Shown here one piece after another: positions 1 through 19,100 of a stretch of 64,000 nt of DNA. The stretch comes from Chromobotia macracanthus (Eukaryota; Chordata; Actinopteri; Cypriniformes; Botiidae). Every line of letters starts with the position of its first letter. Positions within the stretch are counted from its first letter, which is position 1. The translations under genes were made by a program, and so were the position numbers. The stretch lies in assembly GCA_036877525.1 (NCBI GenBank), contig JAZGTH010000014.1:137001-201000 (forward strand), written 5' to 3'. The notes below the pieces were generated by a model. The model was not told the origin of the DNA, made no database searches, and worked only from the letters and a program-made list of their open reading frames with translations.

Positions 1-3000
1 CTGTATTGGGACAGAGATGTCCATTCAGCAGTGTCGTAGAAACAGTCAGGTGTACTGCCCACGCGGGGGTGGAGTCAAAGCGGCCGGCGTCACCTGTATT
101 GATGGTACGAGCTCAGCTGAATGTAATCACACACAAACTTGAACCCATGACCCTAGCCTTGCTAGCCCTGTTCTCTACCTGCCTACAGGAAAGCAGCTGG
201 TGTTGTGATTATGTTGCAGATGTTGTTTGTAGTATGAGCTCTTTCCTGATGTTTGTGTGTCTGCTCTCAGCTGCTCCTGACCTGGTTGTGGATGCACAGC
301 TGGTGCAGGAGAGTGCATACCTGGAGGACCGTCCGCTGCACCTGCTCACCTGCGCACACGAGGAGAACTGCCTGTCATCCTCTGCAGCCCGCATGCGCTG
401 GCCGTATGGTCACAGACGCCTGCTGCGATTCTCCTCGCGCATAATGAACCTGGGACGAGCTGACTTCAGACCGCGAGCCAGCAGAGAGTCATGGACCTGG
501 CACCAGTGTCACAGGTTTGTGTGTGTGTGTGTGTGTATTTGTACATCTATCTTTGTGAGGACCAGTGTGAGCAGGTAGACCATCAGAGTGAGAACAAAGA
601 CAGTAATGTGAGACATTTTGGATGCTGCTCACTTTCTGACACCCCTTTAAAGGGCTGTTGGAGGGTTAACACTTGGTTGTATAGTTACAGTTACAATTAG
701 TGATGGTTAGAGTAAGGCACTACAGATTGTATTGTGTCAGTGAACGTCCTGACAAAGACAGCTGTATGAACGTGTGAAAATGTGTTACTTAACCATATAT
801 TGGGGACTAATTTGTACCCAAAGGTTAGCAAAACCTGACAAATCTGAGTAAAACCTCCTATTGGGAATGTCCTCATTTGTAAAAGCGCCATAAAAATTAA
901 GTAAATTAAGTTTTTTTTAAGTGAAAAAATGCAGAAGGTTAGAGTGTTGGTTAGCGTTAGGTTATAGTGTTTATAACTAGTTATGTATAAAAACAATAAA
1001 TGTCTATGAAATGTCCCCATTTACATTGAAAAGTAAATGTGTTTGTGTTAGTGTAACACAACTATTAACTATTCAATAATTCTGCTCTTATTTTCTTGTT
1101 TTCAGCTTTAACAAATTTATGACTCAGCTGTTGAATTTCCACTGTGGAAAAACTATTAAAGAGCTATTAAAAAACTATTAAAGAACATGACCACTCTCTC
1201 TGTCTGTCTCTCCTCCTCTCTCTCTTTCTCTCTCTCTATCTCTGGCCTTTCTTTCTGTCTCTCTGTCTCTTTTCTTTATCTTCTCTAAAACAGTACATTT
1301 TGTCTAGGTCAGCAGTATGAAGTAAGCTCTGATTGGTCAGTTTCTCAGTCTAGTAGCTCTTTATAGCTGTGGTTGGGACTCTGTGGTCAGTTTGAGTTCC
1401 AGCAGCCAGAAGAGCAAAGATCTCCACACTGATAGAACAGGAGAGAGATGCAGTTATATGATATTTTAAAAGCCAATTTTAGGACAGGATTATGGTCACA
1501 TGATGACTGTTAGATGCCAAGGTGTCTGTTTATTGATAAACAGTTAACAATAATTAACAGTTAATACAGCAACACAGATGTGCTTCCGGAGCTGATGGAG
1601 GGTTCAGTGCCAATGAACAGACAGACACCCAGAGAGGCTGACAGAATGAAATGAGAGCTGTGCTAAAATAGTGCAACAGCGTGACTGCCTGTGAGATTCA
1701 TGTTGCTTATTTCTCTTTTACAGACATTACCACAGTATTGAGGTCTTCACACATTATGACCTTTTGACCTTGAATGGCACAAAGGTCGCTGAAGGTCACA
1801 AGGCCAGTTTCTGTCTGGAGGACACGTACTGCCCTGATGGTAAACCAGGACTTCCCAGATATGGGAATCCCAGATATGAACACTATCAGTCTAAAGTCAC
1901 AAGAGGCTGAGCGTTACCACAGCTGGGGGCAGTTTAGTACCACACAGAGCCTAAAATGCTTGTGGTAAAATTGTCATTTATGAGGAATGCATTATGATAA
2001 ACAGTCAACATTATGTTAATGAGAATAATTTGTTTCTTCTGCCAATATAAATGTAACTGTTTACAGTTGCTAGGCAACACAGCAGTATTATAATAAAATA
2101 TAGTGTTTTCACAGGTGTTTCTCTGTATGTAATCATGACTCATCCAATCAGAAACTCTGTTTAACAATTCTGCCTCTACATCTGAATTTTACTGTTTTTG
2201 TGAAGACATCTTACAACAGAAGCGACTGGTGCTAATTTTTAAAAGTTCATGAGGCGTGTTTGTGTGTTAAGACCTCAGACGTCTAAATGATCTAACTGAG
2301 CTTGAAATAAACTGTGTTCACTCCTAGTGAGAGACCTTCATCTCTTCTGCAGTAATTTACTCTTACAGATCTTGAGGGTGTTCAGATCTGCACTATGTGC
2401 TTGTAAAACACACAATTCACTTTGCTTTGTTTCCCTGGCAACAGGCCTGTCGAAACGCTATGCCTGTTATAACATGGGTGATCAGGGCATTTCTGTGGGC
2501 TGCTGGGATACGTATCGTCACGACATTGACTGTCAGTGGGTGGACATCACAGACGTCAGTCCAGGTGACTACATCTTCCAGGTGAGAGAGTGAAATCATA
2601 TTCCAACCATTTATACACTAAACCCCCCTCTAATCACAGCTCCACACACACATGTGATTCTGATGGAATATACTGATATGAGTGGATGTGTGTCTCTTTT
2701 CTGGATTATTTTCCTTGTGGTCTCAGTGTGGAAAGAGAAAAAACTCTCACAGACATTTGAAGGCAATACGACCTTCATTACCAGAGAAAATAATTACATT
2801 TAAAATTAGCATGAGAGCGTTCATAGTGCTGTATTATTATACCCACAGTTTGGCTTCATCTGGAAATGTTTTTCTTTTTTTTATTTGAAAGTCTTTCTGT
2901 GTGTTTCCTGTGAAACACGTTAATCTGAGGGCATTTAAACCAGCAGACAGATTGAGAAGTGAGATATGAAGAACTTCAGTGTGTTCTGACCTGCTCTGGT

Positions 3001-3963
3001 TCTGATTCACTCATGATCAGCCCACTAACACATTTAGTCTTGTGTGTGTCTGTGGATTTGTTGAGTGGGACTGTGGGATAAACTAACATTACAATCATGT
3101 GATGGTAGATCACCTCAGCTTTGAGTTCTTCACTTTACTGAAAAGAGAGTTTCCACATGTGCTATTGACCCAATTACAGGGTGTTTTCTCTGAAATGTCA
3201 CCGAGACTGTGGCCTTCAACATTTTTAAGATGGTACATTTAAACAGATTACCGCGTGATTGCAGTCATTTAAGAATCAACCAAGTCATCTTTCCATTCCA
3301 CCCGAGGTTTAAATAGAATGAGTGGAGAGACGCAGTTACACAAACCGTCCGAGTTCTTTGAGTTATTTCAGGATAAATGAAACCCTTTAGAATTTGGTAG
3401 AAAAGGAACATGGAAAAATATGTTATTAAAGATTGTCCTTTTTACAGTCTTTTTACAGACTTTAGTCTTTTTAAAAGACTTAAGTTCTTCACACTTGTTA
3501 CACACAAACAGGCAGAAGAAATAACAGACTGACCACTATGGCCCACTAATGACAGACTGTCCTTCCTCTTCCTGTGGACACTTCAGGCTATATGTAGTTG
3601 ATCACAAGCTCTTTCCAGACTGATGTGTTTCTCTGTCCTGTAGATTGAGGTTAACCCCTCGCTGGACATGGCAGAGTCAGACTTCCAGAACAATGTGATG
3701 CGCTGTCGCTGCAGGTACGACGGAGTCCGTGTCTTTCTCTACGGATGTCATGCAAGTGAGTTTCCACATGATCTCATGAAGGAGTTTCATGAAAGAACCT
3801 TCATTCTGTGAACAGTGTGGACATCATGTTAATCATGCTGATGTGGAAATGATGTCACAGGTCTCACTCATGGTTTATCTCTTTTTATCTAGGTGACGCA
3901 TACAGTGCAGATGTGGAGGACCTGTTTGAACACCAGCATCAGATCTCAAACAACGTCCTCTGA
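1..3963 (+). CDS. loxl4: Lysyl oxidase homolog 4 (LOXL4-like), 3' part
   Basis: Secreted copper amine oxidase that oxidises lysines of collagen and elastin for cross-linking. Exons: 1-104, 273-514, 1724-1839, 2445-2581, 3644-3755, 3893-3963; all junctions are GT-AG and in phase, and the stop is TGA at 3961-3963. The first exon holds the end of an SRCR domain (CIGTEMSIQQCRRN followed by GGGVKAAGVTCI), so the gene starts left of the window. The rest is the catalytic domain. Copper-binding histidines lie in WTWHQCHRHYHS. The lysine of GHKASFCLED and the tyrosine of DTYRHDIDCQW are at the positions that form the lysyl-tyrosyl quinone cofactor in this family. LOXL4 is preferred over LOXL2/3 because of AHEENCLS, RMRWPYGHRR, a CWDTYRHDIDCQWVDITDV block, RCRCRYDG and an SNNVL end. 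The paralogue assignment is inference by remembered similarity; family membership is certain. Confidence 0.92.
519..1040. mobile_element. Dispersed non-autonomous repeat, copy 1 (loxl4 intron)
   Basis: After a short TG run, the segment from about 537 to 690 is nearly identical to 50618-50770 in a sos1 intron (shared landmarks: gtgaggaccagtgtgagcag, gagaacaaagacagtaatgt, aaagggctgtt). Its far end (about 985-1022, tctatgaaatgtccccattta) resembles the unit near 36055-36085. No coding capacity is seen. It is most likely a MITE-like element; the family name is unknown to me. Confidence 0.6.
1193..1275. repeat. CT-rich low-complexity tract
   Basis: Degenerate CT/CTGT simple repeat within the loxl4 intron upstream of the exon at 1724. 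Confidence 0.8.
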
Positions 3964-4192
3964 TGGAAAACATAGAGGTTCACATCACAATACTTGAATC
4001 CTCTTCCTCTGCTTGTCTTCCCTCTCGTTTGTGATGTCATCTTTTGGGGGGGGTGGATGGCCACATTTCACACCAGCCTCAGTTAAACCACCAGGTTTCT
4101 TTATTTGTGAATTACATCTGATCAGATGTGTCTGGTTGTTTAAAATGCAGTTGGGCCGTTGTTGCAATCATGGGTGAAATTCTGTAAAACTC

Positions 4193-4198
4193 AATAAA
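4193..4198 (+). other. Candidate polyadenylation signal of loxl4
   Basis: AATAAA lies about 230 bases after the loxl4 stop codon. Two more overlapping AATAAA copies occur near 4290-4300. This fits a short 3' UTR; no transcript evidence is available. Confidence 0.5.
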
Positions 4199-4319
4199 TG
4201 TTTTTCATCATAGAGTAAAAAAACCTACATTAGTGCTAATTAGTGTTTAGAGGCAACATTTCCAAGAGACATTGAAATTTATTTAAAAACAATAAAATAA
4301 AGATCTTTCTGTTCCTTGT

Positions 4320-5575
4320 GCTTGTAATTCAGTTTTTAGATTGTGTGTTGTTGCTAACAGTTTTATTCATTTCTGTCTTTGTTATTGTGTGTATATGATG
4401 ATTTTAAAAAAAACGTATCCAGTGACGTTTCTAATATTTGCATTTGGGTTCAGAAATAACAACATAAACTAGTTGAAGCATCTTGACTTTACAGTGAATT
4501 ATATGGCATGATTTTGGTCTCTAAAGACGTTACAGGAAATGTCCTTTAATCAGAATGAGAAATGTGGTTGTTTCCTGTCACTGGTTTCCAGATGTCTTTC
4601 CTCCACCGGTGCTGATTTTACTGCCTCACACAATTCATCATCATATATTTTCAGACATTAGTATTAATAGCAGCTGCAGTATTGTTTTATGTGTATTGGC
4701 TCGTTTAGGTTTATACAGATATGAATCCTGGTTTGTTTGTAATTTGTGACATTTAAACTGACCTAAGTTTCTTTGATACGTTTTTACCAAAACAAATTTG
4801 TCTCAAATTTTTTGTTATGAAAAGACTGTTGGTCAGTTGTTACAGCTTGGCTTGAATACTTGAAAACGTTTTCATGTGTCTGGGAAATCCTAATTTTCAC
4901 AGATTTATCTATGGGAAAACTTGGTGCTGATACAAGGTCTCAAGAAATTTAAAGCCAAAGTATTGCCAATGTTTGTGAATAAATCTCATGAAAGCTTGTG
5001 TGTCATTATGTCTGGATCATACTACATCCTATATTATTTGCATGATGACGCTTTGAAGATTAAAAAACTGCTCATGGCAAGAGAACGTTCACTCACATGG
5101 TTGTACAGAAACTCAGTGGCTTACAAAACTCTAATAAACAAATCCTATATGAGCTTGTATGTCCTGATCCTTGTTTCCCAGCAGAATGACGCACTCACCT
5201 GGTGGTTTATAATTGTATTGCTGGTTAGGGTTGCTACTCAGCAGTTACTTCATCTTATAAACGTTCACCATCGTTTTAAATAGGGGTAGTTTAAAGCTGT
5301 GAAAGTGAAGACAGCAACAGATTTAGTTTTGAAAGAGGAAACCTTGTTTCTAAAAGTTGTAGGCTGTATAAAGAACAAGTATGAATGCATGCATGTCTAG
5401 TCAAAGAATACCCATGTGACAGATATCTAAAGATCTAATTATAAATGTGATCGATGATTTAAGCTGATGATCGTAACTGAATATGTATCATTTCCAGCAC
5501 TTCAAGTGAAAATGATTTGCATACATTGTTTCAGGAATAAATCATTAAATACAAACATTACAATACAGTGGTTTT
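4320..5575. other. Intergenic stretch between loxl4 and atl2
   Basis: AT-rich sequence between two convergent genes. A 120-codon open frame at 4921-5283 has no recognisable domain and no splice partners. No RNA gene, transposon or convincing repeat was recognised. Confidence 0.6.
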
Positions 5576-5591
5576 AACAGTGAATATTGTT

Positions 5592-5597
5592 TTATTG
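5592..5597 (-). other. Candidate polyadenylation signal of atl2
   Basis: The top strand reads tttatt, giving AATAAA on the minus strand, about 980 bases beyond the atl2 stop codon. If used, 5570-6579 is the atl2 3' UTR, which would explain the gene-free stretch here. Confidence 0.35.
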
Positions 5598-6579
5598 ATT
5601 TAACAAGCTTGTATTACTGGCCTGCAGTCTGTTCTAAGATTTTGTTTGGCAAAACATGTTGCCTCCAAAACATGAAGTGAAAGTTTAAAAAGTTCTGATG
5701 ATGAGAAAACCCTTAAACCCAGAATCCCCAAACATGTTCAAAGACATTTAAACAGGGACTGGCAATGATGCTCTAAAAGTGACCAGGGTGAAACACGAGC
5801 ATAAATGTTCAGAGTTTCTCATTAATGCAACAAACCCAGAGACACATTCATTCATATACAGGCATTCATTTTAATCACAATTTGAAATCAAAATTGATCA
5901 ATTGAAAAAATAAATTAAGGAAATAACTTTAAATGAAAAATGATAAACATTCTGGTGCTTGTCAGTTGAAATCCTCAAGTCTGTGTCTGTGAGAGAGAGA
6001 ACGTTTATGTGTGCATCCTTCAGCTTGGACAAAAACACTAATGCTTTCCTTTAATACAACATCAATGGACTACATGAAACAATTGCTCTTCCTGCTACAA
6101 AACAAAAGAATAGAAAATGTTTCATTATACACATACACATGCCCTAACTGTGAGGAGTTTTAAAAAAAACTGTACAGGATAACAGTTGTGTTTGGAAGGA
6201 CTGATCAAAGCAACAGATGTTTGTCTGAAGGCCAGAGTTCTGATCCGAGCTGTAATACTGTTCAACATGACATGATATAAAATGCAGGTGATAACATCTG
6301 TGACATTGGTGTAAACTCACCAACACACAGTGAAGGACCTGCTGGACTAATGACCTCAACACAGAGAGACAAACAGAGAGAGACAGAGAGAACAGATGAG
6401 ATGATCAGTGATCAAAATCACTCACAGCGTAACAAACCATCAAAATAACAAACACTGGAGGTGCAATAAATGTGCTGAGCTTTTACAAACACACTGCAGC
6501 AGCAGGTTTCAGCTGCAGGTCTGGTGCAGTGTGCTACACACTGCAGCCTCAGATGGGCCTGTCCTTAACATGAGCATTA

Positions 6580-13091
<6,512 letters not shown>

Positions 13092-13214
13092 CTTGACCCC
13101 CGTTCAAAATATCGCACGCGCTTGACGTCACGAGCGCCGCTACACTGGCTCGCTCGCGCGCTCTTTATCTCTCCGCAGCGACGCGCGTTCGCGTGTTTAT
13201 TGTTTATCACAGTA

Positions 13215-16141
13215 AACAAGTTTCTTTGATTAAAACATGTCGATTATTCGTGAAACATGTTTATGCAGATGCCACACAGAAGTGGGCAGAATGCTCATTC
13301 CCACAAATCACAGCTCGGTTTGCGCACCATTTGACCTGTAAGTTAGAATGAACACGTTCTTTTAACTACTCCAATGTGTAGATGAAGAGGAAAACTCGTG
13401 TATGTTCTGACAGTATGAGGAAACGCCATCTTATGATCAATGATGTCCTGGTAGTGAGTTCCTCTGAGTGATGATCATTTAACCTTGGTACAGGATAGTA
13501 TGTCCTCAATCTGTTTATCCTGATTTTATTTCTTTTATACAGTCTTAAATTAACACATTTGGTGTCTGATCCAAACATGACTGTTATGTCTTGATGTTAA
13601 TGGATCTATCTGTGTGGTTTTAGGCCCAGTGTTTCATGTGACTTTCCTCTGTTATCATTGTGCTTCAAGTTGGCTAGAATCAGTGCCAGTCTCTGCTGGA
13701 CCCTCCGGGCTGTATCAGTCAGCACCCCTTAATAAAGACACAACTTCAGACTGGCTCATTACTAAGATTCTCCTACTGGATTCTTGTCACGGTATAGATT
13801 ATGTGTCCAGCTGGGACAGACACAGAGTTCTCCAGAACCAGATAAACTACAGAGCAATGACAAATGAGATGTTGGAAGTCCTTGAAAATTATTTGCATGT
13901 CACTAAGATTATGGTGAGTGGGTCTTGGAGAACTATCAGATTCAACAAACAATGGCAAAAGAGTGGAGAAAATGAAAAAGTCCAACATTCACCCATGCCA
14001 AATGAACTGGTTTTGATAAATTACTGACCAGTACTGAAGAATGGGTTGTTATGAACCAGATATGAACCACCATTCCTGGTTTAACTTCAGGTAGGAACTG
14101 CCTCCAAAAGCTTGCATGACCTGAATAAAGACTCCAGGTCATAGTTGGACATCAGCGCAGAGTAATGTAGGTCAGTGAGGAAAGTGCCTGTTTCACTGCA
14201 CCAATAACTTTGCATCCTGACAAATGGATAATTACACGAGGATAATAACTCGCAACCAAGTTTCCTCATGAGCCAATGGATTTGGATCAACAAGGTTGGT
14301 TTAGGAACATTTCTGCCAACCATTCAGATTGTACGATTAGGTTCAGTACTGAGTTAGGGGCTTGTATACTATTCTTATCAACCTATTATTTCCCCCTTAA
14401 TTTCGGGTAAGTTATGGGTAGGTTTTGTGTTATGAGTTAGGGTTAGGTTGCATTGATCAGTGTAATCACATGGATCTATTATAATCAACAGACGTGTGTA
14501 CTGCAGACCTCCGCTTGTTTTAATGTCAGACATGCTCCCAGTGACTGCAAATGTGCTGATCTGTCAGTTACACACATGAACAAATAAACTGACAATATTC
14601 CAGAAGAGTCCTAAACTCCATCTGTAGATGTGTCCAGACAGAAGAACTGCAGAAGAACCAAACCTGATCTGCAGAACATCACTGGCTAAAATCAGTGTTT
14701 GAGATTGACTGACTCATGTGACTTTCATATACTTTCTAACCCTAACAAACATCATATACCCACACAACAGCTAAACCACAGCAAATATCATGATTGTATT
14801 GCATCTTTATAGATTGAACTTTCACATTGCAAAACTTCTGCACGTTTGCTTTCAACCTTTATAAAGTTTATTTTTTTGTTCAGTTTGTCAATCAATTCAG
14901 TTTTGATTTATTTTTTCAAACAGTAATCTGAGTTTTGTCACACCACACTCTGATGTTCATTCAGAACCTGAAGTCCAATATACCCTATATACCCTAACCC
15001 TATATTTTCCAATTAAACCAGGAAAAAGAAAGTTTTGAAATAAATTTAGCAAACATTAGGATTGAGAAAATATTTAAGATTCTGCACTCATTGTAGGTCA
15101 TTAATCAAATGTAAATATATGTGACAAATAGTTTTCTATGATTCCACTGAAGCTCACAAGATGTTCTTCAGATCATTCTGAGGTCCTGCTGGAGAACTTC
15201 ATGGATCATCAGGTTTTCAGGTCATGAAAGCCAAAGGGAGATACATTCTACAATATTTTAACTTTTTAGATGATAAAGTTTAGATGCTTATATGAAAATC
15301 TAATTTCTTAAGAAAAAAGTATTAAAAGAATGAAAAAAAAAATAATGAACAGGAATGTTCAACAATTTAGAGCTGACTGTGTGAATCTGTTCATTCTCAT
15401 TTCAGATCTAGAATCATATTGTCAAAAGTGTATTTATCATTGTACTGTAAGCTAATCTGGATAAAAGCATCTGCTAAATGTGTAAATGTATAAATCAAAT
15501 CTAAACTGACACCTGTATTCTGCTGTATTTTTGTCTGGCTCATGGGTGCAGGATGATGAATCTTAATATTGAAATCTTGAAGATTCTGATGAATCTTAAT
15601 AAATGGATCATAATTGTCCATTAAAGACTGATCAAACCATCTAAATCATCTCTAAGCAAAGGCATGACTGCATGACAGATGCACAGACAAACTACAGGTC
15701 ATGTGATGCACGTTCTTTGAACATGTGCATCTTAAGTCTCTAGTAAACCTCTGGTGCTGTACACATAAATATCTAAATTACACGCTAAAAACACGCTAAA
15801 AATCTCTCACACACAAGTTCCATTTCATCTTAACATGGTGTTTCATTCATTGGTTGAAACGTTTCTTCAGGGACTGAAGACTCATCTAAAACATCCTGAA
15901 AAACAAATAATGAACAGAATTAAATCGTCCATGACATTCACTGGATCTTCATTCCACTGCCTTGGCGATGGCGGCCCATGGCATTATCCAGAAAACGAGT
16001 CTGTCGGTTTTCCAGTCCGTTAGACATGTACTGACAAACAAAGACAACCAGATACAGAAATGAAGTCCAGAAGGATCTGAGAACAGAAGAAAACGATGCA
16101 GTGTGGCTCTCGCCCTCTGTTGGGTGCTGTGTCGCTCCGGC
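13215..16141. other. Spacer between atl2 promoter and hnrnpll stop
   Basis: No gene recognised. A 137-codon open frame at 13614-14027 has no known domain. Around 15439-15496 there is a fragment resembling the 3' tail of cyprinid tRNA-derived SINEs (gtaagctaatctggataaaa, then catctgctaaatgtgtaaat). The part nearest hnrnpll may be its 3' UTR. Confidence 0.5.
15439..15496 (+). mobile_element. SINE tail fragment
   Basis: Matches the widespread fish SINE tail pattern 'taagtcgctttggataaaag ... tctgctaaatg' with a few changes; the tRNA-like head is absent. Recognised by pattern only. Confidence 0.5.
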
Positions 16142-19100
16142 TCAGAGATGTGAGGACGTGGAGAAGCAGAGCTTCAGCGTATATGGGTTTGAACCATCTG
16201 TAAAACAACACCACAGTGAGAATATGAAGACAAGCATGTAGATGTTTTGGACCACATCCAGCTTCTTCTTACTGGGTATTCTGATCTGATAATGATTGAG
16301 AACTGTCAGAACTTCCACAGCGTGAGTTTTACTGTCAAACTCCAGCAGTCCGGAGATGGTCTTAGAACTTGCTGCAGAAACAAGACATATGCAGGTAATG
16401 GTCCTCAAATATCAAATTCATTAATAAATTCATTAATAAATAAACATTATACATGAATATAAGTATGTGCAGAGGAAATAAATGGCTTACGTTTGGCATC
16501 AAACACTTTGTATTTGAGGAATCCTGGGACATTGTGTTCTGTGCAAAACTGTAAAACAAACATGTGGACTGAATCGTGGACTTCAGACCCCAGCAGAGAG
16601 CCAGTGAGATACAGATTCTCATTCACCTTCATTACTGTGATAGACTCACTAGTATAAATATCTGACCCAATAAATATCAGCTACAGAGCCCCTTAAAAGA
16701 AGGGACACTTAATACTAAAACCATCAATTAATAAAGAATTAATACAGAAAACATTGGGGCATCTTGTTATTGTCTGAATGAACACGCTCTGATAAACTCC
16801 TGAGATAACCTCACTGACTGCAGAGAACATGCCAACAGAAGAATGACACAGCTAAAAGTGTCTGTGATGAGGCTCATCCAATCAGATCAGCTCTTAAAGT
16901 GGAACAGGCTCTGGATGCAGATCTCTGAGGACTGGTGACCCACCCGCTGAAGATCCTCCTCACTGACACACGGAGGGACGTTGTAGAAATGCAGCACGCA
17001 GGATGGAGGCTGGATGATGTTTTTGGAGGCCTGACCAGCGCTGGTAAAGCGATTATTGCGGGTCATGGCGAAGTCTTTGTAACTGCTAGTCCCGTCCTCC
17101 AACTCAAAGACCTGACTGGGTATCACAGCATGCTGCTTCGACACACTGGTCGAGGGACAGAGAGTGAGAAAAAGATGTATATCACCATTGAGACCAGGTC
17201 CAACTGTCTGTTTAGCTGTAATTAAATGTTTCCTCACCAGACGTTGAGTCGTTTGCTGAACACCTTGATGCTGTTGAGGTGTGTAATAGCTCTGTCAACC
17301 GCATATTCATCACCCATCTCGACCAGCGCTGTACCCGGAACACTCTTCATAAACTTCACCTGCACACACATACACACACACACATAGCACAAACACATCA
17401 CACACACAAACAAAAATCCTCTGTTGTGATGACACACATCTGTTCAGCAGTACAGTACACTGTTGATAGTGTGTGAAAGTTCTGTATGACCTACAACATT
17501 TGATAAAACACAAAATCACAAGTAAAATTACATAGTCATTTGGACAGTAAGATAAAGTCAAAAGTGTTTAACCTTCTCAATGTTGCCATAGAGACAGAAA
17601 AGGTTGAAGAGACGAGTGCAGTTCATCTTGGTGGGATGGAGACCGCTCACCATGGCAACAGAGCTGGAGGCGTGGCCCATGTAGGAGGAGGTCTGAGGCA
17701 AAGGATAGGACACAACCTCCAGGACGTCGTGAGAGGGACGTTTAAAGCGGTTGTTACTGGGCAGAGGCAGCAGGGGGCAGTGCGACCCTATAGAGACAAA
17801 ACAGACTGTGAATGCTCACTGTCTATTACATCACCTACAGCGCGACATTGATTATTGTGATTACAACCACTAATAGTAATAGTGTAATTAATGATTAAAC
17901 ATTAATGTCTTACACCACATTCCTGTTGTTGCTTTTTTATAGAAGGCATTACAGTAATGTTACCATGATTATGGAACTTTATACGTACTTTATATGTTTA
18001 ACGTTAGGTTTAACTAACCCTAACGTTATTATTGTTAATAACTTAGTGACCCAACAATGAATTTCGGTCAGTTATGGTCAGCAGATTGATGAACACTCAT
18101 GAAGTATTAGTACTCCTTGTACCAAATACAAAAATATCTGTCAACATTTTTGTTAATACTTCAGTAAAGTTTGAGTCGATATAGTTTGAAATATGTTTTT
18201 TTTATTTTAGCAATTATGTCTCATTTGTCATTATTAAATTAAATATCTATGTGTTTATTAGCCATTGCTCTTTAAAAGATCTGTTATAAAATGACTATAG
18301 AGAGTGTGTGTGTGAGTGAGAATGTGTGTACGTGTGTGTGTGAGAGAGAGAAATCTGACAAACTTCGTCATTTAAAAAAACACATAGAAGAGAATCAAGA
18401 TAATGAACCGTCATACTTACCATATCCATTATCACCATAAGAGGATGGATGCTCTCCCAGTATGGCCTGCCTCTGTTTCCCTTTACCACGCTCTACAGTA
18501 AACACACACACAACATATAAACACACACTTTAGCAAAACATACACAACCCAGACAGCCACACTGTAAACAAACAGCCACACTGTAGATAAACACACCTCT
18601 TTCGTTTCACACAGAGCTCAGGAGTGAAATAACATTCTGCAGTTTAAACAGAACTAAATTGAAGTGACAGTATTAAATCTGTGCAGTCTGAACAGAACTG
18701 AAGTGATGGTAAAACTGTCCAGTGAGAACAGAACTGAAGTGACAGATCGTCCAGTAAATCACAACAGGTTTGTCATTCACAGATATGAGATGCCAAAATG
18801 TTGCTGTGTTTCAAAAAGCTTCATCTTTCACATACTGATATCTGAACACACTCCTAAAACTGTACTGAGTGTAACAGATCAGTGAACATCAATAACTCCA
18901 GCAGCTAGAGAGATACTAGAGTTACTAGAAATAAAAGGGTTTTGTAAATTAGGTCGCAGTTAAACAGAATCTACTTTAGATGAAGCAGAAAAACAGAAAA
19001 TCAAACATTCAAAGAGGAAAAAACACAAGAGGTGCTTTTATAGCAAAGAAGACACAAAAGAGACACACTCACTACAGAGACACACCCTTACTACAATGAC

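Noticed and set aside
4921..5283. 120-codon open frame on the + strand
   Set aside because: Low-complexity hydrophobic translation of AT-rich spacer; no start context or homology recognised.
13614..14027. 137-codon open frame on the + strand
   Set aside because: No family recognised and no flanking exons; could be a relic of an old transposon but nothing supports it.
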